In this document: in pieces, positions 1 to 10,622 of the stretch
How the letters are laid out: every line of letters starts with the position of its first letter
How positions within the stretch are numbered: position 1 is the first letter of the stretch
Source of the DNA: Rhizobium sp. BG4
GTDB taxonomy: Bacteria > Pseudomonadota > Alphaproteobacteria > Rhizobiales > Rhizobiaceae
NCBI RefSeq assembly: GCF_016864575.1
Contig: NZ_CP044125.1
Coordinates: forward strand, 558,001-622,000
Direction: 5' to 3'
Length of the DNA stretch: 64,000 nucleotides
Translations under genes and position numbers: made by a program
Notes under the pieces: model-generated
Told to the model about the DNA's origin: nothing
The model's database searches: none
Seen by the model: only the letters and a program-made list of their open reading frames with translations

Positions 1-2
1 AG

Positions 3-59
3 GACGGCAAGGATGCGGCGACCGGAGAACGCGTGACGACCTGGGAGTTGAAGCGGTGA
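3..59 (+). CDS. C-terminal tail of an upstream gene (partial)
   Basis: An open frame enters from the left edge and ends at a TGA at 57-59, giving the last 18 residues of a protein (ending TTWELKR). The stop is followed at once by a palindromic element, as expected for a gene end. Too little is visible to name the family. Confidence 0.4.
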   Translation, partial: DGKDAATGERVTTWELKR

Positions 60-78
60 GCCTACGGGTCTTGACCAA

Positions 79-230
79 GTCCCCTCCCCAACCCCTCCCC
101 ACAAGGGGGAGGGGCTCAGCGGCCGCCTTGCCTGCTTTGGACCTTGCAGTTTGCGCCGACGCGTCGACAGTGTCGGCAAGCGGTGCCACGGGTAAGCCCT
201 CCCCCTTGTGGGGAGGGTTGGGAGGGGTCT
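79..230. repeat. Palindromic intergenic mosaic element, family A (copy 1)
   Basis: Two GC-rich arms (about 81-115 and 196-228) are inverted copies of each other, each made of CCCTCCCC-type runs around an ACAAGGGGGAGGGG core. They enclose about 80 bp of less conserved DNA. The same arms recur at 46520-46676. The layout matches rhizobial intergenic mosaic palindromes (RIME-like). The family letter is mine. Short ORFs across it are not genes. Confidence 0.8.
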
Positions 231-264
231 TTCTCCAAGACCCGGGATCACGGAGGAAGGTCCA

Positions 265-741
265 ATGACTGTTTACACCGGCGGATGCCAGTGCGGTGCC
301 GTTCGCTTCCGGGTGGAGGGCGAGCTGACGCATTCGTCGATCTGTCATTGCCGGATGTGCCAGAAGGCGTCTGGAGGGTACTACGCGCCGCTGGTGTCCG
401 TCCGCGGTGCGGAACTCGCGTGGACGCGCGGCGAGCGCAAGCGTTTCAAGTCCTCGAACTTCGCCTTCCGCGGCTTCTGTGGCGATTGCGGTACGCCGCT
501 GACCTATGAGGCGCCGGATGGGCTGGCGATTGCCGCTGGCGCCTTCGACGATCCCGCGGCGCTGCCGCCGACGATCCAGTATGGCATCGAGGCGAAGCTG
601 CCCTTTACCGACCGGCTGCATACGCTGCCGGGCATCCGAACCGAGGATGATGTCGAGGCGGCCGAGTTCATCAACGACATCGTCTCCTACCAGCACCCCG
701 ATCACGACACCGCGGCCTGGCCGCCGGAGGAGAAGGCGTGA
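265..741 (+). CDS. GFA-family (CENP-V/GFA) zinc protein 1
   Basis: This 158-residue protein belongs to the glutathione-dependent formaldehyde-activating (GFA/CENP-V) family, compact Zn-binding folds whose substrates are mostly unknown. The zinc-ligand cysteines are all present: CQC at 8-10, CHCRMC at 27-32, and CGDC at 72-75. The ATG at 265 is chosen over an upstream frame start because GGAGGAAGG lies just before it and the extra N-terminus would be coded by a palindromic repeat. The C-terminus carries QHPDHDTxxWP, which recurs in the next two genes. Its TGA overlaps the GTG of the second copy. Formaldehyde chemistry is not shown by the sequence; GFA is a family label only. Confidence 0.85.
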   Translation: MTVYTGGCQCGAVRFRVEGELTHSSICHCRMCQKASGGYYAPLVSVRGAELAWTRGERKRFKSSNFAFRGFCGDCGTPLTYEAPDGLAIAAGAFDDPAALPPTIQYGIEAKLPFTDRLHTLPGIRTEDDVEAAEFINDIVSYQHPDHDTAAWPPEEKA

Positions 742-1222
742 GCGCAAGCGCGGATAGAAGCGGCGGTTGCCAATGCGGCGCGGTGCGTTACCGGGCCTCG
801 GGCGAGCTCGGCTATCCGCATCTCTGCCATTGCCGCATGTGCCAGAAGGCGGCAGGCAATTATTTCCTGCCGCTTGCCGGTGTCTTGCGCGCTGATTTTA
901 CGCTGACGCGCGGCGAGCCGAAATGGTTCAGCTCTTCAGATCTCGTGCGACGCGGCTTCTGCGCCGAATGCGGCACGCCGCTCTTTTACGATATCCCGGA
1001 AGCCGATTTCATCAATATCACGCTCGGCTCGCTAGACGATCCGCAGTCCGTCGAGCCGGTGGCGCAGTCGAACATGGGCACCCGCATGCGCTGGTTCGAT
1101 GATCTCGACGCCCTGCCCGTCGAGCCGGAACCCGAAAGCAGCGAGCGCGAAGACACGATCGCATCGAGCAACCACCAGCATCCCGATCACGATACCATTC
1201 AGTGGCCCCATGGAGCAGCAAG

Positions 1223-1226
<4 letters not shown>
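738..1226 (+). CDS. GFA-family (CENP-V/GFA) zinc protein 2
   Basis: A 162-residue GFA-family protein, second of three tandem paralogues. Ligand cysteines are at 11 and 13, 30, 32 and 35, and 75 and 78. The start is a GTG that overlaps the preceding stop (GTGA), so translation is probably coupled. It differs clearly from copies 1 and 3 in the middle and near the C-terminus, where an acidic stretch (EPEPESSERED) precedes the shared QHPDHDT tail. The duplication is therefore old rather than recent. Substrate unknown; the unbroken Zn set argues that it is functional. Confidence 0.83.
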
Positions 1227-2652
<1,426 letters not shown>

Positions 2653-2670
2653 GCTGGCCCAGTGGGTGCC

Positions 2671-2826
2671 GGCCCCCCTCTGCCCTGCCGGGCATCTCCC
2701 CCACAGGTGGGGAGATCCGCTGGGCGCAGCCGCTCGCTCCAACCTGAATTGTTTCGGGAGATGCGAGCCGCAAGTTGATCTCCCCCCTTGTGGGGGAGAT
2801 GCCCGGCAGGGCAGAGGGGGGTGCGC
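2671..2826. repeat. Palindromic intergenic mosaic element, family B (copy 1)
   Basis: Two nearly perfect inverted arms (about 2672-2719 and 2777-2823), each reading CCCCCTCTGCCCTGCCGGGC and continuing into a CATCTCCCCCACA core, flank about 55 bp of unrelated DNA. The same arms occur at 49700-49850. The RNA would fold into a very long hairpin just after pip, so it may also end transcription. ORFs through it (peptides containing CPAGHLPH) are artefacts. Confidence 0.85.
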
Positions 2827-2874
2827 CTCCCCGAACACAACGCATGAAGCAGTGACCGCCTTGGAGGCATCGCA

Positions 2875-4491
2875 ATGACCAGAGAACGCATCTACCTCTT
2901 CGACACGACGCTCCGGGACGGGCAGCAGACGCCCGGGATCGATTTTTCGGTCGAGGACAAGATTGCGATTGCGGCGATGCTGGATGATTTCGGTCTCGAT
3001 TATGTCGAGGGCGGCTATCCCGGCGCCAACCCGACCGATACCGCCTTCTTCAGCGAGAAGCGCACGACGGCCGCCCGCTTCGTCGCCTTCGGCATGACCA
3101 AGCGGCCGGGGATCTCGACTTCCAACGATCCGGGCCTCGCCACGCTGCTGCAGGCCAAGAGCGATGCGATCTGTTTCGTCGCCAAGAGCTGGGACTACCA
3201 TGTGAAGGTGGCCCTCGGCTGCACCAACGAGGAAAACCTCGAATCCATCTCCGAAAGCGTCAAGGCCGCGGTTGCTGCCGGCAAGGAGGCGATGGTCGAT
3301 TGCGAGCATTTCTTCGACGGCTATAAGGCCAATCCGGAATATGCCACCGCCTGCGCCAAGGCCGCCTATGATGCCGGCGCGCGCTGGGTGGTGCTCTGCG
3401 ACACCAATGGCGGCACGCAGCCGCCGGAGATCCGGGCGATCGTCGAGGCGCTGATTTCAGCCGGCGTTCCCGGAGACTGTCTCGGCATCCATGCCCATAA
3501 CGACACTGGCCAGGCGGTCGCCAACTCGCTCGCCGCCGTCGAGGCCGGCGTGCGGCAGATCCAGGGTACGCTGAACGGCATCGGCGAACGCTGCGGCAAT
3601 GCCAATCTGGTGACGCTGATCCCGACGCTGGCGCTGAAGGATGCCTATTCGACCCGTTTCGAGACGTCGATCGACGAGGATCGGCTCATCAATCTGACGC
3701 GCCTGTCGCATGCCTTCGACGAGCTCTTGAACCGCTCGCCCGATCACCAGATGCCCTATGTCGGCGCCTCCGCTTTTGCCACCAAGGCCGGCATCCATGC
3801 CTCGGCATTGCTCAAGGATCCGCGCACCTACGAGCATGTGAAGCCCGAAAGTGTGGGCAATTTCCGCAAGATCATGGTCTCCGACCAGGGCGGCAAGGCG
3901 AATTTCATCAATGCCCTGAAGCGCCGCGGCATCGAGGTCGGCAAGGATGATCCGAAGCTCGACCTCTTGATCTCCATCGTCAAGGAGCGCGAGGCGTCCG
4001 GCTATGCCTATGAGGGCGCCGATGCGAGCTTCGAGCTGCTCGCCCGCCGCACGCTCGGCACCATCCCGGAATTCTTCGGCATCGACGGTTTCCGCGTGAT
4101 GATCGAGCGCCGGTTCGACAGTCTCGGCCGCGTCAAGATCGTTTCGGAAGCGGTGGTGAAGATCACCATCGACGGCCAGACGCTGATGTCGGTCGCCGAG
4201 GCAGAAGGCCCGGTCAACGCGCTCGACCTCGCGCTGCGCAAGGATTTCGGCAAATACCAGCACGAGATCGACGACCTCGTGCTTGCCGACTTCAAGGTGC
4301 GTATCCTCAACGGCGGCACCGAGGCCATCACCCGCGTCCTGATCGAATCGATCGATTCCAGCGGCGTGCGCTGGTGGACGGTCGGGGTTTCCGAAAATAT
4401 CATCGACGCCTCGTTCCAGGCGCTGATGGATTCGGTTATCTACAAGCTGATGAAGAACCGGCAGCTGGCGGGGAAGATCGCGGCGGAGTGA
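2875..4491 (+). CDS. cimA: (R)-citramalate synthase
   Basis: A 538-residue enzyme of the 2-isopropylmalate/homocitrate/citramalate synthase family. It probably condenses acetyl-CoA with pyruvate to (R)-citramalate, a threonine-independent route to isoleucine. The catalytic entry motif DTTLRDGQQTPG begins at residue 10, the metal-binding HAHNDTG motif lies near residue 205, and a C-terminal regulatory (LeuA dimer-type) domain follows. Overall length and the EGGYPGANPTD segment fit the CimA branch better than the shorter LeuA or NifV forms. GGAGG at 2863-2867 sets the start. It stands alone, between a palindromic element and rarD. Substrate preference is inferred from family membership. Confidence 0.85.
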   Translation: MTRERIYLFDTTLRDGQQTPGIDFSVEDKIAIAAMLDDFGLDYVEGGYPGANPTDTAFFSEKRTTAARFVAFGMTKRPGISTSNDPGLATLLQAKSDAICFVAKSWDYHVKVALGCTNEENLESISESVKAAVAAGKEAMVDCEHFFDGYKANPEYATACAKAAYDAGARWVVLCDTNGGTQPPEIRAIVEALISAGVPGDCLGIHAHNDTGQAVANSLAAVEAGVRQIQGTLNGIGERCGNANLVTLIPTLALKDAYSTRFETSIDEDRLINLTRLSHAFDELLNRSPDHQMPYVGASAFATKAGIHASALLKDPRTYEHVKPESVGNFRKIMVSDQGGKANFINALKRRGIEVGKDDPKLDLLISIVKEREASGYAYEGADASFELLARRTLGTIPEFFGIDGFRVMIERRFDSLGRVKIVSEAVVKITIDGQTLMSVAEAEGPVNALDLALRKDFGKYQHEIDDLVLADFKVRILNGGTEAITRVLIESIDSSGVRWWTVGVSENIIDASFQALMDSVIYKLMKNRQLAGKIAAE

Positions 4492-4617
4492 GCGGATGTG
4501 GAATTCCACATCTGGCAAATCAAAAGTCCTTCACATCCATTCACGGAAATGAATTGGCCTATTCACGTCGGTTAGGTTAGAGCGGGCTCCATAACAATAA
4601 AATATGGAAACGCCCCC

Positions 4618-5532
4618 ATGTCCGTCGATGCGACCGCGCCGATCATCAAGAACGAGGATAGTCCGCGAGGATTTGCCTTCGCGCTGACTGCCTATCTCTT
4701 GTGGGGCTTCCTGCCGATCTACATGAAGGCGCTGTCGCATATCTCGCCGGCAGAGGTTATCGCGCACCGTGTTCTCTGGTCGGTTCCGATCGCGGGGCTC
4801 GTGCTTCTGGTGCTCGGTCGCACGCAGGAAATCCGCGATGCGCTGCGTTCGCCGCGGATGATCGCCATGGCGACGCTGACGGCAGCGCTGATCACCGTCA
4901 ACTGGGGCACCTATGTCTGGGCGATCGGCGCCGGGCATTCGCTCGATGCGGCGATCGGCTATTTCATCAATCCGCTGATCAGCATCTTCATGGGTTCGGT
5001 ACTGCTCAAGGAAAAGCTGCGGCCGATGCAGATGGCAGCGATCGGGCTGGCGGCAATTGCGGTGGTGGTGCTGATCGTCGATGGCGGCGGCATGCCGTGG
5101 ATTGCGCTGACGCTCGCCTTCAGCTGGGCCTTCTACGCCTTCTTCCGCAAGACGCTGCCGCTCGGACCGAACCAGGGCTTCCTGCTCGAGGTGCTGATCC
5201 TCAGCATTCCCGCGATCCTCTACATCCTCTACCTGGAACTCGTCACCGGCGAAGGCCATTTCATTGAGACCGGCTGGAGCGATACCGCCCTCCTGCTCGG
5301 CTGCGGCCTCGTCACCGCCCTGCCGCTGATGATCTATGCCAATGGCGCCAAGCTCCTGAAGCTCTCGACCATCGGCATCATGCAGTATATCGCGCCGACG
5401 ATGATCTTCCTGATTGCCATCTTCGCCTTCCACGAGCCGCTCGGCACCGCGCGCATGATCGCTTTCCCGCTCATCTGGGCAGGTCTGGTGCTCTATACGC
5501 TGTCGATGCTGAAGGCGACGCGCGGGCGCTGA
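4618..5532 (+). CDS. rarD: RarD/EamA-family inner-membrane permease
   Basis: A 304-residue drug/metabolite transporter (DMT) with about ten hydrophobic helices and two EamA repeats. The opening (AYLLWGFLPIYMKALSHISPAEVIAHRVLWS) is typical of the RarD subgroup, named for chloramphenicol sensitivity in E. coli; the true substrate is not known. It has its own 126-bp upstream region, containing no other gene, after cimA. It converges with the LOG-family gene, leaving only 16 bp between the two stops. Confidence 0.88.
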   Translation: MSVDATAPIIKNEDSPRGFAFALTAYLLWGFLPIYMKALSHISPAEVIAHRVLWSVPIAGLVLLVLGRTQEIRDALRSPRMIAMATLTAALITVNWGTYVWAIGAGHSLDAAIGYFINPLISIFMGSVLLKEKLRPMQMAAIGLAAIAVVVLIVDGGGMPWIALTLAFSWAFYAFFRKTLPLGPNQGFLLEVLILSIPAILYILYLELVTGEGHFIETGWSDTALLLGCGLVTALPLMIYANGAKLLKLSTIGIMQYIAPTMIFLIAIFAFHEPLGTARMIAFPLIWAGLVLYTLSMLKATRGR

Positions 5533-5548
5533 GCGCCCGCCTAACGTC

Positions 5549-6171
5549 TTACATTTTGGAGAGAACCTCGTCCTCGCCGCCGCGATCGGCGGCGATTTCG
5601 GCTGCCTGCGCCATGATCGCCGGAATGATGCCGGAGACGTCGTCGATGACGAGCGGCTGGACGCGATGGGCGGTGTGGATGAAGCCTTCTTCCGTCATGT
5701 GCTTCATCAGCTCCATCATCGGATCCCAGAAGCCGTTGATATTGGCGAAGACCATCGGTTTTTCGTGGCGGGCGAGCTGTGCCCAGGTCATGATCTCGAC
5801 GATCTCTTCCAGCGTGCCGATGCCGCCCGGCAGCGCCACGAAAGCGTCCGAACGCTCGAACATCATGTGTTTGCGCGCATGCATGTCAGGCGTTACAATC
5901 AGTTCGTTGAGCTGGCCGAGCGAATGGCGCGTCGCTTCCATGTCGATCAGGAATTCCGGGATGATGCCGGTGACCTGGCCGCCCGCCGAAAGCACACCGC
6001 TGGCAACCGCCCCATGATGCCTTTCGTGCCACCACCGTAGATGAGCCTTAACCCATATTCGGCAATTTCCTTGCCGAGCGTGCGGCCGGCAGTCATGTAT
6101 GCAGCGTCGCGTCCCGGCCTGGAGCCGCAGTAGACGCAGATGGATTTTATCGAGTGCGATTGATCAGTCAT
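5549..6171 (-). pseudogene. LOG-family protein gene interrupted by a frameshift
   Basis: LOG proteins are phosphoribohydrolases acting on nucleoside 5'-monophosphates, including cytokinin ribotides. The N-terminal half (ICVYCGSRPGRD, then LIYGGGTKGIMG) and the C-terminal half (LSAGGQVTGIIPEFL, RKHMMFERSDAFVALPGG, GTLEE) are both intact but in different frames. Where MGAVASGVLS is expected, the run at 6010-6013 has four C on the plus strand (four G in the gene); one more restores a continuous 207-residue protein starting at the ATG at 6171. All other family motifs are preserved, so a very recent mutation or a sequencing error is likely. Confidence 0.85.
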
Positions 6172-6326
6172 GGGGCCAAACAACTATTCCGGGGCTGGGC
6201 AGTCAAGAAAAATGAGGCAAAACCTACGTCTTAAGCGTAGGTGATCGCCTTGGATGCTTGTGAAGAGCGACGGGAATCGCTAGCAATTTCTGATACTACG
6301 GCACATTTGCCGCCTGGGGAGAATGA

Positions 6327-8399
6327 ATGATGAGAAACCGCGCCGGCTTGCTGGCCCTCGCAGTGCTTGCAATTGCAATCCTTCTTATGGTCTTCGTGGT
6401 CATGCCCCGGATCGGCGGAGACGCGTCCAAGGTCGGCGATGCGATCAACCAGGCAAGCAACGAAGTCAAAAATACGGTCGAAGAAGCAGGCAAGACCGCC
6501 CGCAACGCCGTTGCCGATGCTGCCGCCACCACAGAGAAGGTCGGCCGCCTGACGGCTGACGCCGGACAGTCTCTCACCAAACTTAAGGCGCTCTTCGCCG
6601 ACGGCAAGACCCCGGCTGCAGATGCGCTTGCGGCTGCCAAGACGAAGGCGACCGGCGCGCTGCAGGCGATTGCCGATTTTGCAGCGCCTGACGGCATCGA
6701 CCCGGCGACCGCCGCGATCATCACCAAGGCCAAGGACGGCGCTTCGAAGGCGCTCGCCACCATCCAGGCGCTTCCTGAAAATGCCGCCGATGCGCTGGCC
6801 GCGCTCCTCAAGGCAGAATCCGAACTGACCGGCGCACCGGCAGCTCAGCCCGGCACGGCTCCCCAGCCGCAGGCTGACACGACGGCCCAGGCGCCGGCAG
6901 CAGCCGATGCCAACGCACCGGCCGCAACGGCGCCCGCCGCCGATCAGGCGAATGCCGGTCCGAAGATCCCGGCCTTTGACGTTCTGCGCGTCGAACCCGA
7001 TGGCTCCACCGTCATTGCCGGCTCGGCCGAGCCGAACGGCAAGCTCGAAGTCGTCGATGGTGACAAGGTCGTCACCACGACCGATGTCGGCCCCTCCGGC
7101 GACTTTGCAGCCGTGCTCGACAATCCGCTCGGCCCCGGCGATCACCAGCTGGTGCTGAAAGTGACCGGCAAGGACGGCAAGGTTCAGACGTCGGAAGAAG
7201 TCGCGACCGTTTCCGTGCCGAAGGACGGCAGCGGTGCCGAGCTCCTCGCCATGGTTTCCAAGCCGGGTGAAGCAAGCCGCATCATCACCGCTCCGAAGGC
7301 CGAGCAGCAGACCGCTGCGGCTACGCCTGCCGCGAACGGTGCGACGCCCGCCCTGCCCGCAGCTTCCACCGATATCGCCAACACCGCACCGGCCGTTCCC
7401 GCCGCTCCGGCTGAAGTCATGGTCAATGCCGTCGAAATCGAAGGCAACAAGATCTTCGTTGCCGGTACGGCCAAGGCCAATGCCAACGTGCTCGCCTATG
7501 CCGACGACAAGCTGATCGGCAAGGCACGCGCCGGTGGCGACGGCCATTTCGTCATCGACGGCGCCATGGATCTGGCCGTCGGCGACCACAAGATCCGCGT
7601 CGATGTCGTCGATGGCGCCGGCAAGGTTCTCGTGCGCGCCGCCGTCAACTTCAACCGTCCGGAAGGCGATCAGGTTACCGTCGCTGCACAGACCTCTGCG
7701 CCGAGTGCTGCGCCGGCCGCGGCAACGCCCTCGATGGTGCCGCTTGAAGAAGGCGAACTCGCCAAGCTGAAGACGGATGCCGGCAAGGCTTTCGCTCTGC
7801 TGAAGGGCCTGTTCGTCAATGGCCAGCTTCCCGGCAACGAGCAGCTCGCCGCCGCCCGTTCGGCGACCGAGTTTGCGCTGCGCTCGATCTCGGAATTCCG
7901 CCCGTCGGTGGATGCCCGCGCCGAGTTCAAGGAAACCGCTGCCAAGTCCTCGCAGTCGGCAGCAAGCGCGCTGACGACGCTGCAGGCGCTGCCGCGTGAT
8001 GCCAAGTCCGTTGGTGCGGCGATCGACAAGCTCGCCTCGATCATCGACGAGCTGACGACCGTTCCGGCTGCACCCGAGGCACCGGCCACTCCGGCTGCAC
8101 CCGCACCGGCGACCAACGAAGTCGCATCGGGCAACAGCAGCGAGCCGAAGACGATCGAGCAGGCGCCGCTGACGACGAGCAACAACACCGTGATCATCCG
8201 CCGTGGCGATACGCTCTGGCAGATCTCGCGCCGCGTCTATGGCGCCGGTGTCCGTTACACGACGATCTACATGGCCAACGAGGACGAGATCAAAAACCCG
8301 GACCGCATCCTGCCGGGCCAGATCTTCGGCGTTCCGAAGGACGCGCTGCCGAACTCGGAAGAGCTGCATCGCAAGCTGAAGGCCGGCGAACACCTCTAG
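6327..8399 (+). CDS. Membrane-anchored LysM protein with duplicated helical and Ig-like modules
   Basis: A 690-residue envelope protein. A short N-terminus and one transmembrane helix (about 7-26) anchor it with the bulk in the periplasm. Next come a helical module (about 76-165), an Ala/Pro linker, an Ig-like beta module (about 215-298), another linker, a second Ig-like module (about 363-445), a second helical module (about 473-580) that resembles the first (KLKALFADGK against LLKGLFVNGQ; TIQALPENA against TLQALPRDA), and a C-terminal LysM domain (about 621-670, IIRRGDTLWQISRRVYG) that should bind peptidoglycan. GGGGAG at 6316-6321 supports the start. Single gene with its own terminator. Exact role unknown; cell-wall attachment is inferred from LysM. 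Confidence 0.88.
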   Translation: MMRNRAGLLALAVLAIAILLMVFVVMPRIGGDASKVGDAINQASNEVKNTVEEAGKTARNAVADAAATTEKVGRLTADAGQSLTKLKALFADGKTPAADALAAAKTKATGALQAIADFAAPDGIDPATAAIITKAKDGASKALATIQALPENAADALAALLKAESELTGAPAAQPGTAPQPQADTTAQAPAAADANAPAATAPAADQANAGPKIPAFDVLRVEPDGSTVIAGSAEPNGKLEVVDGDKVVTTTDVGPSGDFAAVLDNPLGPGDHQLVLKVTGKDGKVQTSEEVATVSVPKDGSGAELLAMVSKPGEASRIITAPKAEQQTAAATPAANGATPALPAASTDIANTAPAVPAAPAEVMVNAVEIEGNKIFVAGTAKANANVLAYADDKLIGKARAGGDGHFVIDGAMDLAVGDHKIRVDVVDGAGKVLVRAAVNFNRPEGDQVTVAAQTSAPSAAPAAATPSMVPLEEGELAKLKTDAGKAFALLKGLFVNGQLPGNEQLAAARSATEFALRSISEFRPSVDARAEFKETAAKSSQSAASALTTLQALPRDAKSVGAAIDKLASIIDELTTVPAAPEAPATPAAPAPATNEVASGNSSEPKTIEQAPLTTSNNTVIIRRGDTLWQISRRVYGAGVRYTTIYMANEDEIKNPDRILPGQIFGVPKDALPNSEELHRKLKAGEHL

Positions 8400-8418
8400 G
8401 CTTTGTGTCATTATGACG

Positions 8419-8454
8419 AAAAGGCCGGGCGAACCTCTCGCCCGGCCTTTTGCT
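8419..8454 (+). terminator. Rho-independent terminator after the LysM gene
   Basis: A perfect stem AAAAGGCCGGGCGA / TCGCCCGGCCTTTT around a short loop begins 20 bases after the TAG and ends in a T-rich tail. Confidence 0.85.
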
Positions 8455-8608
8455 TTGGCGGTTTGCCGTTGCATTCGGGCGCTGCAAATCCTATGTGCCG
8501 GGAAACGGCGAGACTGTCTGGCGGAGGCTCCGAAAGAGCCGATCCGCCTTTTGCAATTTGCCGCTATCGAAAACGATCAAAGCCCTGCCCCCGGGCTTGG
8601 AGATAGAC

Positions 8609-10483
8609 ATGGCAAACAAGACGGTCTCTGATTCCAACCTGATGCGCACGCTGTTCAATCTCTGGCCCTATATGTGGCCGAACGAGCGGCCCGACCTGAA
8701 GATGCGCGTCGTCTGGGCGTCGGTCTATCTGCTGGTCTCGAAATTCGTGCTGCTGCTCGTCCCCTACTTCTTCAAGTGGTCGACCGATGCGCTGAACGGC
8801 AAGACCGATCTTCACACCAATCTTCCGCCGCTGCTGACCGGCGCCATCGCGCTGATCATCGCCTATAACCTGACCCGCCTGATCCAGCTGGCGCTCAACC
8901 AGCTGCGCGACGCGCTGTTTGCCAGCGTCGGGCAGTATGCGGTGCGCAAGCTCGCCTACAAGACCTTCGTGCACATGCACGAGCTGTCGCTGCGTTTCCA
9001 TCTGGAGCGCAAGACCGGCGGCCTGTCGCGCATCATCGAGCGCGGCACCAAGGGCATCGAAACGATCGTCCGCTTCACGATCCTGAACTCGGTACCGACG
9101 GTCATCGAATTCCTGCTGACGGCCTTCATCTTCTGGTGGGGCTACGGCTTCTCCTATCTCGCCGTCACCGCCTTCACCGTCTGGGCCTATATCTGGTTCA
9201 CGATCCGCGCCAGCGACTGGCGCATCGCCATCCGCCGCTCGATGAACGACAGCGACACGGACGCCAATACCAAGGCGATCGATTCGCTCCTCAACTTCGA
9301 AACCGTCAAATATTTCGGCAACGAGGAGATGGAGGCCAAGCGCTTCGACAAGTCGATGGAGAAGTACGAGAAGGCGGCAACCGACGTCTGGACCTCTCTG
9401 GGATGGCTGAACTTCGGCCAGGGCGTCATCTTCGGCATCGGCACGACGATCATGCTGGTTCTCTCCGGCCTAGCCGTCCAGCGCGGCGAGCAGACGGTCG
9501 GCGACTTCGTCTTCGTCAATTCAATGCTCCTGCAGCTTGCCGTGCCGCTGAACTTCATCGGCTTCGTCTATCGCGAAATCCGCCAGGGCCTCACCGATAT
9601 CGAGCAGATGTTCGATCTTCTGGAAGTGAAGGCCGAGGTCACCGATGCGCCCGACGCCAAGCCGCTGGCGATCGGCCAGGGTGCCATCAGCTTCAGGGAC
9701 GTGCATTTCTCCTACGATCCGGCCCGCCCGATCCTGAAGGGCATCTCCTTCGACGTGCCCGCCGGCAAGACCGTCGCCGTCGTCGGCCCGTCCGGGGCCG
9801 GCAAGTCGACGCTGTCGCGCCTGCTCTACCGCTTCTACGATATCCAGAGCGGGGCGATCACCGTCGATGGCCAGGATATTCGCGGACTGACGCAGAAAAG
9901 CCTGCGAACGGCGATCGGTATGGTGCCGCAGGATACCGTGCTCTTTAACGACACGGTCGCCTACAACATCCGCTACGGCCGCCCGTCGGCCAGCGAAGCA
10001 GACGTGAAGACGGCCGCCGAGATCGCCCAGATCGCCCATTTCATCGAGCTGCTGCCGGAAGGTTTCGACACCAAGGTCGGCGAGCGCGGGTTGAAGCTTT
10101 CGGGCGGCGAGAAGCAGCGCGTGGCGATCGCCCGTACCATCCTGAAGGCGCCGCCGATCCTGATCCTCGACGAGGCGACATCGGCGCTCGACACCACGAC
10201 GGAAGGCGAAATCCAGGCCGCTCTCGATGCCGTGTCGAAGAACCGCACCACGCTGGTCATCGCCCACCGGCTGTCGACCGTCATCGGCGCCGACGAGATC
10301 ATCGTGCTGAAGAGCGGCGAGATCGCCGAGCGCGGCACGCATGGCGAACTGCTTGCCAAGAACGGCCTCTACGCCTCGATGTGGAACCGCCAGCGCGAGG
10401 CAACCGCGGCCGAAGAACACCTGAAGCAGGTGCGCGAGAGCGACGAAATGGGCGTTGTCACGCGCCTTGCGCCCGCCACCTGA
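8609..10483 (+). CDS. Atm1-type ABC half-transporter (permease-ATPase)
   Basis: A 624-residue ABC exporter with a six-helix membrane domain (about 50-340) fused to an ATPase domain. The Walker A (GPSGAGKST), signature (LSGGEKQR) and Walker B (ILILDEATSALD) motifs and the H-loop (IAHRLST) are intact. The NPTVIEF-like segment (NSVPTVIEF) and LERKTGGLSRIIERG are typical of the Atm1/ABCB7 group, which exports glutathione-linked sulfur or metal conjugates. The ATG at 8609 follows GGAGATAG; a longer frame from 8450 would start inside the preceding terminator and is rejected. A hairpin terminator follows. The substrate is inferred from the subfamily. Confidence 0.9.
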   Translation: MANKTVSDSNLMRTLFNLWPYMWPNERPDLKMRVVWASVYLLVSKFVLLLVPYFFKWSTDALNGKTDLHTNLPPLLTGAIALIIAYNLTRLIQLALNQLRDALFASVGQYAVRKLAYKTFVHMHELSLRFHLERKTGGLSRIIERGTKGIETIVRFTILNSVPTVIEFLLTAFIFWWGYGFSYLAVTAFTVWAYIWFTIRASDWRIAIRRSMNDSDTDANTKAIDSLLNFETVKYFGNEEMEAKRFDKSMEKYEKAATDVWTSLGWLNFGQGVIFGIGTTIMLVLSGLAVQRGEQTVGDFVFVNSMLLQLAVPLNFIGFVYREIRQGLTDIEQMFDLLEVKAEVTDAPDAKPLAIGQGAISFRDVHFSYDPARPILKGISFDVPAGKTVAVVGPSGAGKSTLSRLLYRFYDIQSGAITVDGQDIRGLTQKSLRTAIGMVPQDTVLFNDTVAYNIRYGRPSASEADVKTAAEIAQIAHFIELLPEGFDTKVGERGLKLSGGEKQRVAIARTILKAPPILILDEATSALDTTTEGEIQAALDAVSKNRTTLVIAHRLSTVIGADEIIVLKSGEIAERGTHGELLAKNGLYASMWNRQREATAAEEHLKQVRESDEMGVVTRLAPAT

Positions 10484-10492
10484 CCATCTGAA

Positions 10493-10522
10493 CAAAACGG
10501 CCGATTTGCCGTTTTGCTGTTT
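10493..10522 (+). terminator. Rho-independent terminator after the ABC exporter
   Basis: Stem CAAAACGGC / GCCGTTTTG with loop CGATTT, followed by a short T-rich tail, ten bases past the TGA. Confidence 0.75.
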
Positions 10523-10622
10523 AGAACCTTGACACAAAGGCCGCCGCAGCGGCCACGGCATTGCCCCGGCCGGAGTTTTTCTATAACCAGCGGTAACGAA
10601 AAAACCGAGGAGACCGGCGCAT

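Noticed and set aside
6231..8474. A 747-codon minus-strand ORF opposite the LysM gene
   Set aside because: Arg/Gly-rich, no recognisable domain, and exactly opposite a gene with clear LysM and transmembrane parts.
8450..8608. N-terminal extension of the ABC exporter from 8450
   Set aside because: It would start inside the terminator of the LysM gene, and the extra residues do not look like the Atm1 N-terminus.
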